Below, piece by piece: positions 1 to 7,683 of a DNA stretch of 64,000 nt. The position numbers were made by a program, and so were the translations under genes. The stretch lies in the NCBI RefSeq assembly GCF_019219825.1, contig NZ_JAHUXH010000033.1:1-64000 (forward strand), read 5' to 3'. A model generated the notes under the pieces. It was not told the origin of the DNA. It saw nothing but the letters and a program-made list of their open reading frames with translations, and did not search any database. The number at the start of each line of letters is the position of its first letter. The first letter of the stretch is position 1. This stretch comes from Streptomyces sp. TRM70350. GTDB lineage: Bacteria > Actinomycetota > Actinomycetes > Streptomycetales > Streptomycetaceae.

Positions 1-123
1 TAGTGCCGGAGCCTCGGCGAAAGACACGCACCCGGCCCACGAGCCCAGGCAGCCAACGCGCACTACGTCGAGGGCCACCCCGCCGCTCCGCGCCCGCCGC
101 AGCCTCAGGCGCGGCGGCGTTGA

Positions 124-450
124 TCACCTCTCTGCCCGGCCGCCACCGTCCGGCCTGGGCGCCTGGGGTTTGCGGTGCTTGCCGGTGCCGGAGCCGAGCG
201 GCTTCGGCACCGGCCCTGAGGGTGAGGGCTTGTTGGCCTCCGGGTACAGGATGGCTTGGGCCTCGACCAGGCTGGCTGCGAATCCGTACAGCTCCCATGT
301 GTGCCCGTTCCAGCGCTCGATGGCGCGGGGCGCATCCGGATTCAGATGTGATGCCCTGGGCCCGTCGCCGGGCATGACAAGCACGGCGCGCAGTCGGCCG
401 ATCTTCGCGTCACGGCGTTCCGCCCAGTCCTTCAGCGGCTCGTCGTCCAT
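124..450 (-). CDS. Small hypothetical protein, DUF6087-like, last gene of the graspetide cluster
   Basis: 108-residue protein from the ATG at 450. The N-terminal part has a compact pattern (MDDEPL, then a HLNPDAPRAIERWNGH stretch, then a GFAASLVEAQAILYP helix) that I associate with the Streptomyces family DUF6087; the family assignment is from memory. The last 40 residues are Pro/Gly/Lys/Arg-rich and probably disordered. No signal peptide, membrane segment or catalytic motif is visible. It lies 32 nt downstream of the methyltransferase gene on the same strand and is probably co-transcribed with the graspetide genes, but nothing in the sequence shows a role in peptide maturation. A longer in-frame extension upstream runs antisense-like through the methyltransferase gene and is not credible. 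Confidence 0.6.
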   Translation of the reverse strand: MDDEPLKDWAERRDAKIGRLRAVLVMPGDGPRASHLNPDAPRAIERWNGHTWELYGFAASLVEAQAILYPEANKPSPSGPVPKPLGSGTGKHRKPQAPRPDGGGRAER

Positions 451-482
451 CCTCGTGTTCCTCGCGTCGGTGGCGGCCTGTC

Positions 483-1670
483 TCAGGAGGGTAGCGGCCA
501 CTGCGGGCCGTTCGGGTTCCCGAGCCAGACGGCCTGCTGGTCGCGGGAGACGTTCACGCCGAACGCCGCGGTGTTCGGTGAGCCGTACTCCTCCCAGGTG
601 GCCACCGCCGACTCGATCGCGTCCCACAGGCGGCGGGGGCCGCCCTGCCTGACCTGCCAGCCGCCGTCCGTGGGAGCGAGGACGGCGAAGGAATCGGTAA
701 CGCTGTCCAGCAGAAACGTGCTGACCGGGCCGCCATCGACCGCCATCGAGAAGAAACGGGCGTCCGGCGCCGCGAGCTGCGCCATGAACCCCGACCCGGA
801 GCTGGTGAGAAGCTCTGGCCCGCGTACGGCTTTCCGTACCGTTCCGTCGTCGGGGGCCGGCACCATGCCGAGGCTCTCCGGTGCGTCCTGCTGGCGGGCG
901 ATCATGAAGCTCGGGTCGTCCTCGCTGAACCACCCGCTCGCGCTGTCACCGGTGACAATGAGTTTGACCAGGCCGAGGGAGCGCATCCAGCCGCGAAGGG
1001 TGGTGAGGATGAGGCCGCCAGGGCGGACCTGCTCCAGCCAGGCGGGCGGGATGCTGCGGAAGCCGCACGTGGCGATCAGCCGGTCGTACGGGGCTCCGTC
1101 GGGGTGGCCGACGCGGCCGTCCCCCACCAGCAGGTGGGGGGTATGACCGGATCCCGTGAGGGCGTGGCCGGCTCGTCGGGCCACGCCCTCGTCCGTCTCG
1201 ATCGAGGTCACGCTCTCGCTGCCAAGCCGGTGGCACATCAGTGCTGTCGAGTAACCGGTTCCGGTGCCGATCTCCAGCACCTTCATGCCGTCCTGCACAT
1301 CCAGGTCTTCGAGCATCCGGACCACGAGGCTCGGCAACGTCGATGACGAGGTCGGGATCGCATTGCTGATCGGCTTCGGGTCGGCCCAGTCGATGTCCCG
1401 GCCGTCGAACTGGGTCATCCATGTCTCGTCGGTGTAGACGAGCCGGAGCCACTCCTCCTTACCGACCGTCTCCGGTGTGACCGGCTCCCAGGTGGTGACG
1501 CCCGGAGCGCGGCTCTCCCGGTAGAAACGCGGGATGAATCTGTGGCGGGGCACGGCCTCCACGGCGGCCCGCCACTGCGGCGAGCGCAGCCAGCCGTCCT
1601 TCTCCAGTTGTCGGGCGAGCCAGCGCCGGAGATCGGCTGCGGCCGTCTCGATGTCGGTTTCACTGGCCAC
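483..1670 (-). CDS. tgmC: PIMT-like O-methyltransferase of an ATP-grasp peptide (graspetide) system
   Basis: 395 residues from a GTG at 1670 preceded by a strong AAGGAGG site 5-6 nt away; the start overlaps the end of the ATP-grasp gene by 11 nt. The SAM-binding motif I is VLEIGTGTGYS at residues 131-141, preceded by a PIMT-like ISNAIPTSSSTLPSLVVRML helix. The N-terminal 100 residues and the C-terminal 170 residues extend beyond a plain protein-L-isoaspartate methyltransferase, as in the methyltransferase family encoded beside ATP-grasp peptide maturases. In the fuscimiditide system the homologous enzyme methylates an Asp side chain of the cyclised peptide, which then closes to an aspartimide. 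By position and family the substrate here should be the product of the gene at 2627-2929. Confidence 0.88.
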   Translation of the reverse strand: MASETDIETAAADLRRWLARQLEKDGWLRSPQWRAAVEAVPRHRFIPRFYRESRAPGVTTWEPVTPETVGKEEWLRLVYTDETWMTQFDGRDIDWADPKPISNAIPTSSSTLPSLVVRMLEDLDVQDGMKVLEIGTGTGYSTALMCHRLGSESVTSIETDEGVARRAGHALTGSGHTPHLLVGDGRVGHPDGAPYDRLIATCGFRSIPPAWLEQVRPGGLILTTLRGWMRSLGLVKLIVTGDSASGWFSEDDPSFMIARQQDAPESLGMVPAPDDGTVRKAVRGPELLTSSGSGFMAQLAAPDARFFSMAVDGGPVSTFLLDSVTDSFAVLAPTDGGWQVRQGGPRRLWDAIESAVATWEEYGSPNTAAFGVNVSRDQQAVWLGNPNGPQWPLPS

Positions 1671-2630
1671 GGAGTCCTCCTTCCAGGAGATCGGTGAGTG
1701 CGGCAGTCATCGGCAGACCGGTCGGCGGCTCCATCCATGCCCACTGCCCGGAAGGATTGCACTCGATGAAGATCCACTCGCCGCGGTCGGTCAGAGCGAA
1801 GTCGAACGCCCCGAAGGCGAGCCCGAAGTGCTTCAGATAGGCACGCATCGACCGCTCCACCGCGGGTGGCGCGGCAAGCGGCGTGTATGTGTGAGTGCCG
1901 TAGTCCGTACGCCAGTCGAGGAGACCGGAGTCGATCCGCACGGCGAAGATCTGCTCGCCGATCACAGTCACCCGGATATCGGCAACCTTGCGCACCCGCT
2001 TCTGGAAGAGGTGCATGGTGCCGGACACGGAATCGTCGATCTCGTCGGCGGTCACCTCGGTCACGGGGACGGTCTGGGCCTCGCCGTCGACCAGGTAGAG
2101 CGGAACCGAGATCGGCTTGAAGATGACGGCACCTTGCGCCTTGATGAAGGCCCGCGCGTCGTCGGGAACGTTGGTGATCAACGTCGGCGGAAGCGTGAAG
2201 CCGGCCGCCGCCGCTGCCGCGAGCCCGGCTGGCTTGTACTCGCGTCGCCGATGCGATTGGGGTGGTTGACGTAAAGGCAGCCGGGCAGCGAGGTCAGGAT
2301 GCCTCCGAGCCCGTAGCGCGCCTGGGCGACGGCGAACCGTTCGTCCTGCTTGTCGAGGTGGGGGAAGGCAAACCCGGAGGGGCGCCGGTAGTACACGGAA
2401 CGCACCGCGCCCAGGTCGGCACGTCGGCTCGGGGTCTGCACGCTTCCCCGCCAGCTGTGGGTGCCGCCGATGGCGGCCGAGCACGACAGGGTGGCGGGGA
2501 AGTCACCGGAGTCGAACCGCACGACCGGGACGCCCCGGTCGTGCAGCTCGGCGATCACGAAGTCCGCGGTCGGGTCGTCGAGGTTGGTGACGACCAGGAC
2601 CGGACGATCGTCGTTCGTCACCAGAGTCAC
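1660..2630 (-). pseudogene. tgmB: ATP-grasp peptide maturase (graspetide macrocyclase), frameshifted
   Basis: ATP-grasp ligase expected to form omega-ester or omega-amide crosslinks between Thr/Ser/Lys and Asp/Glu side chains of the precursor. The start is GTG at 2630, overlapping the precursor stop by 4 nt (GTGA), so translation is coupled. The first about 128 codons read in one frame (ending NHPNRIGDA, with motifs RSVYYRRP and YGLGGILTSLPG); the rest (EYKPAGLAAAAAAGF to the stop at 1660) reads in another frame and includes IFKPISVPLYL and the metal-binding end WIFIECNPSGQWAW. The codon at 2242-2243 lacks one base; restoring it gives a normal 323-residue family member. As given, translation stops at 2178. 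Either a recent natural frameshift or an assembly error. All other motifs are intact, which argues against long-standing decay. Confidence 0.85.
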
Positions 2631-2929
2631 TGGTCGGTGTCGTTCCCCGTGTCGCTGTCCGGGGAGTCGCTGTTGCGGTCGCCCTGGCCCGTGGTGCCGG
2701 TCGCGGGATTCGTACCGGAGGATGTGCCGTGGCCCGGGGACATGGTGGGCGCCCCGGAAGTGTCGAAGTACCGGGCGGTCTGCGTCTCCGGATCCAGCGT
2801 CACCGTCGCGTAGACGGGGCCCTCGACGGGCGGGTACGGGGCGATGCGACGGAGACCCCACGGGGCCGCCGTCAGATGCCCCTGCGGCAGCGGGCTGCCC
2901 GTTGGGAATCGATCCATGTGGTTGAACAC
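2627..2929 (-). CDS. tgmA: Graspetide (ATP-grasp RiPP) precursor peptide
   Basis: Precursor of 100 residues from the GTG at 2929, which has an AGGAAGG site 6-7 nt upstream; an internal ATG at 2917 would give 96 residues but has poor spacing. The leader carries the conserved TAAPWGLRRIAPYPP segment and VTLDPETQTARYFDTSG, as in actinobacterial putative ATP-grasp target peptides. The C-terminal third is the probable core: HGTSSGTNPATGTT followed by an Asp/Ser/Asn/Gln-rich tail, supplying Thr/Ser acceptors and Asp donors for side-chain ester links. There is no cysteine. The stop overlaps the ATP-grasp start (GTGA), and the methyltransferase follows. The precursor-ligase-PIMT order is that of aspartimidylated graspetides such as fuscimiditide. 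Exact ring topology cannot be read from the sequence. Confidence 0.88.
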   Translation of the reverse strand: MFNHMDRFPTGSPLPQGHLTAAPWGLRRIAPYPPVEGPVYATVTLDPETQTARYFDTSGAPTMSPGHGTSSGTNPATGTTGQGDRNSDSPDSDTGNDTDQ

Positions 2930-2944
2930 GGTCTTCCTTCCTGT

Positions 2945-2955
2945 CAGAAGTTCTG
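2945..2955. promoter_or_regulatory. Short palindrome in the precursor leader region
   Basis: CAGAAGTTCTG has arms of 5 nt around a single central base, 16 nt upstream of the precursor start codon, next to its ribosome-binding site. It could be an operator or chance; there is no second copy nearby. The rest of 2930-3050 holds no gene and only a weak GGCGCC-based hairpin near 3033-3055. Confidence 0.2.
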
Positions 2956-3050
2956 TCCTTCGCCTGACTTGCTCACCCGCACGGCATCGAGGAACACGAT
3001 CCTGCTTGTGCGGGAGTCTCAGGGGCGCCGGGAAGAAGAGGCGCCGGGGC

Positions 3051-3413
3051 CTACCTCGAAACCGGACCGGGATTCCGCAACCCGTCCAGGACCCGTTGAA
3101 GGAGGCTGATGTCCGGTGCGCGGGCCTCGACTGCCAGTCGGCCGTCGCCGTACCAGCGGCTGAGCTGCTGCCGCCACGCGATCTCGGCACGTTGCATCTC
3201 CGCGCGGATCTCGCCGAGAGCCAGTCCCGACTCGACGCGCAGCCGCACAAGGTCGGCGGGAGTTATCCGGACCGACTCTGGGACAGCAACCGCGCCGGCC
3301 TCGTCAGACGGACGCGTCGGGCCGAAGGCCAGCTGCACGCACGCGTCCGGGAACGGGTCGCCGACCAGTTCCTCCGAGGGCAGGAGTCGTAAGGAGATAC
3401 GCGAGATCAGCAT
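3051..3413 (-). CDS. Hypothetical protein with a TTA codon, upstream of the graspetide precursor
   Basis: 120 residues from the ATG at 3413 (MLISRISLRLLPSEE), overlapping the end of the ATP-binding protein gene by 7 nt, so the two are probably co-translated. Not recognised. A central stretch (VRITPADLVRLRVESGLALGEIRAEMQRAEIAWRQQ, quoted only as a region, residues about 50-90) looks helical and amphipathic, possibly a small HTH or dimerisation region, followed by a mixed C-terminus. Codon 8 is TTA (complement at 3390-3392), so in Streptomyces the protein should need the bldA tRNA. Its place between an anti-sigma-like ATPase and the precursor suggests a regulatory or accessory role; this is inference. 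Confidence 0.6.
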   Translation of the reverse strand: MLISRISLRLLPSEELVGDPFPDACVQLAFGPTRPSDEAGAVAVPESVRITPADLVRLRVESGLALGEIRAEMQRAEIAWRQQLSRWYGDGRLAVEARAPDISLLQRVLDGLRNPGPVSR

Positions 3414-3829
3414 GCGGCCGGCACCCGCAGCTCTGCCCAGACGAGCTTGCCCCAACGATGCAGGTCGTAGCCCCACCGCCAGCTCAGCGACTCGACCAGG
3501 AGCAGACCACGGCCGCCCTCCGAGTCACCTTCAGGACAGCCCGGTTCCGGGGTGTCTCGGCACTTGTCGGCAACGCCGATCCGAATCACTTCGGCCGTCT
3601 CGCGCCGAATCATCACACGAACCACGCGACAGGGCGTGTGGCTGACGGCATTGCTGATCAGCTCCGAAACGATCAGAGTGCCCACCTCGGCCAACTCGCC
3701 TATGCCCCAGGTGTCCAGAGCCGCGGAGACAAGCAGACGTGCGCGGCGCGCGGATTCCGGCTCGCACGGCACCGTCTCGGTGTAGCCCGGAACACCGGTC
3801 GTGGTTGGTTTGGCGGCGGTCATCGTCAC
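3407..3829 (-). CDS. RsbW-like ATP-binding regulatory protein (HATPase)
   Basis: 140 residues if started at the GTG at 3829, which follows GGAGG with 8-9 nt spacing; an ATG at 3823 is also possible. GHKL-type ATPase motifs are visible: the N box VSELISNAVSHT with its key Asn, a G1-like IGVADKCRDTPEPG, and the G2 region GGRGLLLVESLSWRWGY. Proteins of this kind act as serine kinases or anti-sigma/anti-anti-sigma partners; many orphan copies occur in Streptomyces next to XRE regulators. Here it diverges from an XRE-TPR regulator at 4077 and leads the minus-strand run toward the graspetide genes. The target is unknown. Confidence 0.82.
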   Translation of the reverse strand: MTMTAAKPTTTGVPGYTETVPCEPESARRARLLVSAALDTWGIGELAEVGTLIVSELISNAVSHTPCRVVRVMIRRETAEVIRIGVADKCRDTPEPGCPEGDSEGGRGLLLVESLSWRWGYDLHRWGKLVWAELRVPAAC

Positions 3830-4076
3830 GGGGTCATCCCTCCGAGGCTGGGACGCCCGCCCCGCGACGGGTGCGCAGGGGCGGGCCTTCCTCCACGCCA
3901 TCGAGAGGCAGGAAGGGGAAACTCGCCCGCTCAACGGCTGGTACCGAGTCAACGGCCCTTGGCCGACGGCGAACAGGAAATGTCGCGCCCCGCCGTGCCT
4001 CCGCGAACCGGAAGACTTTACGCTCCGGTGACCTCGGGTCTGGTTCGGCCAGTGACCACAGGGCTACGGTCGGTCC
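3830..4076. other. Divergent intergenic region between ATPase and XRE regulator
   Basis: 247 nt with no gene. It must contain the promoters of both divergent units, but no convincing -35/-10 pair or clear operator is visible by eye. Confidence 0.4.
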
Positions 4077-5330
4077 ATGGGAGCGAACGCCATCCTCAAG
4101 AGTCGGATGGAGGAACTCGGGCTCACCCAGGAAGAATTGGCTGGTCGGATGAACGCTGCGCTGGCAGAGATCACCGGCAGGCCCGGTGACGTCTCCGACC
4201 GTACAATCCGCAACCTCCTCAACGGGACCTCCCGCCGCCCCATCGGACGCACGTGTGCAGCCCTGGAGCGGGTGTTCGGTTGTCCCGTCGAGGACTTAGG
4301 GTTCAGCGCACCACGCACCATGCAACACCCGCAGGAGGACCCCGTGCGGCGTCGCACTTTCCTCACCTCAGCGACCGGAAGCGCAGCTGCCGCCGTTCCC
4401 TTGGTGGCGCAACGCCGGACCGTCGGCATGTCGGACGTGGCCCGGGTCGCTGCCGGGATGAACGCCCTTGTCGAAGCCGACGACCGCCAGGGCGGACACA
4501 CGGCACTGGAGAAGGCCGCCGCCCAGGGCCGCACCAGGGTGCTGGAACTACAGCAGCGCAACGCCGGCGAACGCGTCCGCCGAGCCCTGTACGCACTGGC
4601 CGCCGAGTACACCACCATCGCCGCCTGGTCCTGCATCGACGCCCGCAATCTCGACCAGGCCCAGAGCTACCTGAACGAATCAGCGACGTACGCCGGCCTC
4701 TCCCAGGACGGCCCCACCGAAATGCGGGTCTGGGTCAACCTCTCGATGCTCGCCTACCAGCGGCAGAACTGGCCCGAAGCCCTCGCAGCGGCGCAGGCCG
4801 CGCAAGCCTCCTCAGCGGCTCGCCGAGACCCGTTCTTCGACTCGCTGGGCCGAGTCCGCGTCGCCCTCGCGTACGCGGCTCTCGGTGACGGCCGTGCGGG
4901 CCTGCGTTCACTGGGATCAGCCCAGGACACCTTCACCAGGGTGGCCGACCGAGAGCGTCCGCGCTGGACCGCCTTCTACGGGCAGGCCGAACTTGACCAC
5001 CTCGCCGCAATCGTCCAGTTCAACAGCGGACGCCACCCTCATGCCGAAGCCATGGCTCACCGCGCGCTGGCCAGGATCCCGACCGCCTTCCGGCGCAACA
5101 AGGCCCTCGCGACGGCCCAGCTCGCTCTCGCACAGCTCCACCAGGGAGAGGCCGAACAGGCCACGGCCTCAGCCACCGACGTCTTCACCATCATGGATGG
5201 CGACCCATTGCCCGGCCGTATGCGCACGCTCATGGGCGACTTCCACCGGGGCCTGTTCGTCATGGCCCCCTCCGCCTCCTACGTACGAGACTGGGCAGAC
5301 CGCATGCGAACCGAATGGAGCCGAGCGTGA
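4077..5330 (+). CDS. XRE-family regulator with C-terminal TPR-like region
   Basis: 417 residues. Residues 1-75 form a helix-turn-helix of the Xre type (LGLTQEELAGRM, then DRTIRNLLNGTSRRPIG). A short twin-arginine-like RRRTFLTSATGSAAAA stretch at about 92-107 is typical of this Streptomyces family, followed by about 300 residues of helical repeats resembling TPRs (WVNLSMLAYQRQNWPEALAA and similar). Such proteins are ligand- or peptide-sensing regulators. Codon 74 is TTA (4296-4298), so expression should depend on bldA. The stop overlaps the acetyltransferase start (GTGA). Divergent to the ATPase-graspetide run, it is a plausible regulator of that cluster. Confidence 0.82.
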   Translation: MGANAILKSRMEELGLTQEELAGRMNAALAEITGRPGDVSDRTIRNLLNGTSRRPIGRTCAALERVFGCPVEDLGFSAPRTMQHPQEDPVRRRTFLTSATGSAAAAVPLVAQRRTVGMSDVARVAAGMNALVEADDRQGGHTALEKAAAQGRTRVLELQQRNAGERVRRALYALAAEYTTIAAWSCIDARNLDQAQSYLNESATYAGLSQDGPTEMRVWVNLSMLAYQRQNWPEALAAAQAAQASSAARRDPFFDSLGRVRVALAYAALGDGRAGLRSLGSAQDTFTRVADRERPRWTAFYGQAELDHLAAIVQFNSGRHPHAEAMAHRALARIPTAFRRNKALATAQLALAQLHQGEAEQATASATDVFTIMDGDPLPGRMRTLMGDFHRGLFVMAPSASYVRDWADRMRTEWSRA

Positions 5331-5845
5331 CCGACCTGCGTCACTTCCAGCACGGAAACCTTCCCGAAGGCTTCCGGCAGATGCTCATCGACGTCCACGC
5401 CGACGCCTACGCCGACCAGATGGACGACCCCTTCCACCAGCGCTTCGCCTGGTTCGTCGACCACTGGACCGGCATGGACGGCTTCTCCTGTGTCGTGGCC
5501 TACGACGACGAGGAACCCACCGGCTTCGCCTACGGCGCCCCGCTCGCCCCCGGCCGCGAATGGTGGCGCTCCACCGCGTACGAGCCGAACAACGGCTATT
5601 CCTCCACCTACGCGGTCTCCGAAGTGATGGTGCGCCCAAGCTGGCGTAAGCAGGGAATTGCCGACCGCCTGCACGAGGCGCTACTCAAGGAACGTACGGA
5701 AGACCTCGCCGTGCTGCTGGTCGACGTCACACACCCCAAGGTCCAAGCGCTCTACGAGACATGGGGATACGCCAGAGTCGGCGAGCAGCAACCGTTCGCC
5801 GACTCACCGGTGTACGCGGTCATGGTCAAAGACCTTCGGGACTGA
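5327..5845 (+). CDS. GNAT-family N-acetyltransferase
   Basis: 172 residues from the GTG at 5327, which has GGAG six nt upstream and overlaps the previous stop by 4 nt; an ATG at 5315 would add four residues. The acetyl-CoA binding motif A is VSEVMVRPSWRKQGIADRL (R-x-x-G-x-A core), followed by the usual VLLVDVTHPKVQALYETWGY segment of motif B. Length fits a single GNAT domain. Substrate unknown. Translational coupling to the XRE-TPR regulator suggests a functional pair, perhaps modifying the ligand or target sensed by that regulator. Confidence 0.85.
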   Translation: MTDLRHFQHGNLPEGFRQMLIDVHADAYADQMDDPFHQRFAWFVDHWTGMDGFSCVVAYDDEEPTGFAYGAPLAPGREWWRSTAYEPNNGYSSTYAVSEVMVRPSWRKQGIADRLHEALLKERTEDLAVLLVDVTHPKVQALYETWGYARVGEQQPFADSPVYAVMVKDLRD

Positions 5846-5950
5846 GTCAGGAACTGGAGCCCATGACTCCCTTGGCGCTGATGGCAAGGCGAGGTGCCAG
5901 GACGACGAAATCGACCAGTGCTGTCAGTGGGGCAGGGCAGACTGGACACC

Positions 5951-6784
5951 GTGACGACACCCGACATCCGGGGGCTGGAGCAGCTTGAGCGCGCCGTCCT
6001 GGATGACACCGCCTCTCTCGCTACCGCCCTCCGGCGGTGCATCATGCTGGCTGGCTACGCCCACCACGGGCAACTGCGCGCCTGGGCGCTGAAGGAGCTG
6101 GAAGGGTACGCGGCGGCTGATGAGCTGCCCTCGTACCGGAAGGTGCCAGCCGCGCTCGAAGTCGTGGTGGACCTCTATCTACCGGGCCAGATCATCCGGG
6201 GCAACACCCAGCGGATCAGCCCTGGGCAGCTACCCGAGCCCGCTCAGGATCGTGGCATCGGAGAGAGCGCACCGATCCGGCAAGGAGTCCGGGAACTCGA
6301 AGCCGTCGTCACTCGCGGGGACAGGGTGGTACGTCTGAGCCCGCCCGGCTCGGCTGAATACGTCCTGCTGATGACACAGGAACAGCACCAGTTGGGAAAC
6401 GAAGGCTCCCACATTACGTCTCTGCACTGGGACGTCTCCGTTGCCAGCATCGAAGGCGTCCTCGATCACATCAGAACTCGTCTGACCCAGTTCGTCGCGG
6501 AAGTGAGAGCAGCCATGCCCGCCGGCCAGCAGAACCCCAACCCCGACCAGATCGACTCGGCCGCACAGCAGGCCCTCAACATCACGGGAGGCGACGGCTC
6601 CACCTTCAACATCACCGCGTCGAACGCGAAGGCGGACCGGGGCGGCACCGCGAGCGCCAACGTCAACGAACCCACGCCCGCGCCTCCGCAGCCCTGGTGG
6701 CACCGCAGCTCAGTCGTCTGGACCGCCATCGGAGCGGTAGCGGCGACCGCCAGCGTCATCGCCACCGTGGTCTTGACGAAATGA
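5951..6784 (+). CDS. AbiTii-domain membrane-anchored protein, first of a tandem pair
   Basis: 277 residues from the GTG at 5951. Residues 1-195 match the AbiTii pattern: LERAVLDDTASLATALRR, then LRAWALKELEGY, then a PSYRKVPAALEV strand; AbiTii is a lactococcal abortive-infection family. A Gln/Asn/Pro-rich linker follows, then a Gly/Thr/Asn-rich strand region (NITGGDGSTFNITASNAKAD), then one C-terminal transmembrane helix (SSVVWTAIGAVAATASVIAT). No nuclease or NTPase motif is seen. The stop overlaps the next gene (ATGA), a paralogue of the same layout, so the two are co-translated and may act as a heteromer. A phage-defence role is inferred from the domain and neighbours. Confidence 0.78.
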   Translation: MTTPDIRGLEQLERAVLDDTASLATALRRCIMLAGYAHHGQLRAWALKELEGYAAADELPSYRKVPAALEVVVDLYLPGQIIRGNTQRISPGQLPEPAQDRGIGESAPIRQGVRELEAVVTRGDRVVRLSPPGSAEYVLLMTQEQHQLGNEGSHITSLHWDVSVASIEGVLDHIRTRLTQFVAEVRAAMPAGQQNPNPDQIDSAAQQALNITGGDGSTFNITASNAKADRGGTASANVNEPTPAPPQPWWHRSSVVWTAIGAVAATASVIATVVLTK

Positions 6785-7566
6785 GACTCGGCCGAAGCCG
6801 CCTCGACCGGCTGGAGCGTCATGTCCTCAACGAGAGCCGCTCGCTCGCCCCGATCCTGCGGCAGGTGATTGCCCTCGGCGGAGACGCCCACTCCGCAGCG
6901 CTGCGCACCTGGGCCCTGCATGAACTCCAGGGCTATGAGGGTACGGATGTGCCGGTCCCCGACTACCGGAAGATTCCGGCGCCCCTGGTAATGGACGGCC
7001 ACAGCGGAAGGTTCCAGTTCCGGGAACAGCCGGTCAGCATGTTCGACCTACCGGACTTCGCCCGTGACAGCCTGGGCGACGAACTCCGCCTCGGAGTCGG
7101 TGTGGGCCAGATCGAGTCGCTGGTCGCCAGGCATCCAGGCCAGACCGTGCAGCTCGGTCCGGCCATGGCTGCCGAGCTGGCTGTCGTGATGAGCCAGAAC
7201 TCCCCCAGGCAGGTGCTCAGGGTGTACTGGTCGGTGCACGTGTCAGCCCTGGAGGGAGTCCTCGACCAGGTCCGTACGCGGCTCCTTCAGTTGGTCGGGG
7301 AGCTGCGGGCAGCGATGCCGCATGGCCAGCAGGACCCGACACCGGACCAGATTGCTCAAGCCCTCCAGAACATCAACATCGTCACCGGCGACAATTCCTC
7401 AGTGACTGTCACCGCGCCTGTCGCGGTCGCGCACCGACACGGATCAGCGCGCGCAGAGGTTGGAGGAACGGCACATCGCACCTTCCCACGGGCAGTGGGC
7501 GTGTGGGCTGTCTTGGTCGCCCTCGTAGCCGCCGTTGCGGTCGCTCTTTGGGGCACGTGGCTCTGA
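6781..7566 (+). CDS. AbiTii-domain membrane-anchored protein, second of a tandem pair
   Basis: 261 residues from the ATG at 6781 within the ATGA overlap. Same architecture as the preceding protein: AbiTii-like N-terminus (LERHVLNESRSLAPILRQ, LRTWALHELQGYEG, VPDYRKIPAPLV), shared middle segments (SALEGVLDQVRTRLLQLVG and ELRAAMPHGQQDPTPDQI align with the first protein), a strand-forming Val/Thr/Asn region (NINIVTGDNSSVTVTAP), and a C-terminal membrane helix (VWAVLVALVAAVAVALWG). The N-terminal half has diverged more than the middle. The pair clearly arose by gene duplication. Confidence 0.78.
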   Translation: MRLGRSRLDRLERHVLNESRSLAPILRQVIALGGDAHSAALRTWALHELQGYEGTDVPVPDYRKIPAPLVMDGHSGRFQFREQPVSMFDLPDFARDSLGDELRLGVGVGQIESLVARHPGQTVQLGPAMAAELAVVMSQNSPRQVLRVYWSVHVSALEGVLDQVRTRLLQLVGELRAAMPHGQQDPTPDQIAQALQNINIVTGDNSSVTVTAPVAVAHRHGSARAEVGGTAHRTFPRAVGVWAVLVALVAAVAVALWGTWL

Positions 7567-7683
7567 GCCAGCCCTATTCGACAGGGCCTATGAGCATGGG
7601 AGACGGCGCCGACCCCAGGCCAGCTCAGCTGGCTGCCAAGCTCTGTAGAAAATGCCGGGCGTGGCAGGGTCTTGGGGGCGAGG

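Noticed and set aside
1..123. Possible gene at the left edge (frame from position 3)
   Set aside because: Arg/Pro/Ala-rich frame antisense to the small gene at 124-450, without recognisable features. The 123 nt hold nothing I can support.
2178..2630. Programmed frameshift in the ATP-grasp gene
   Set aside because: No slippery heptamer or strong downstream structure is evident at 2242, and graspetide ligases are normally single-frame; a deletion or base-call error is simpler.
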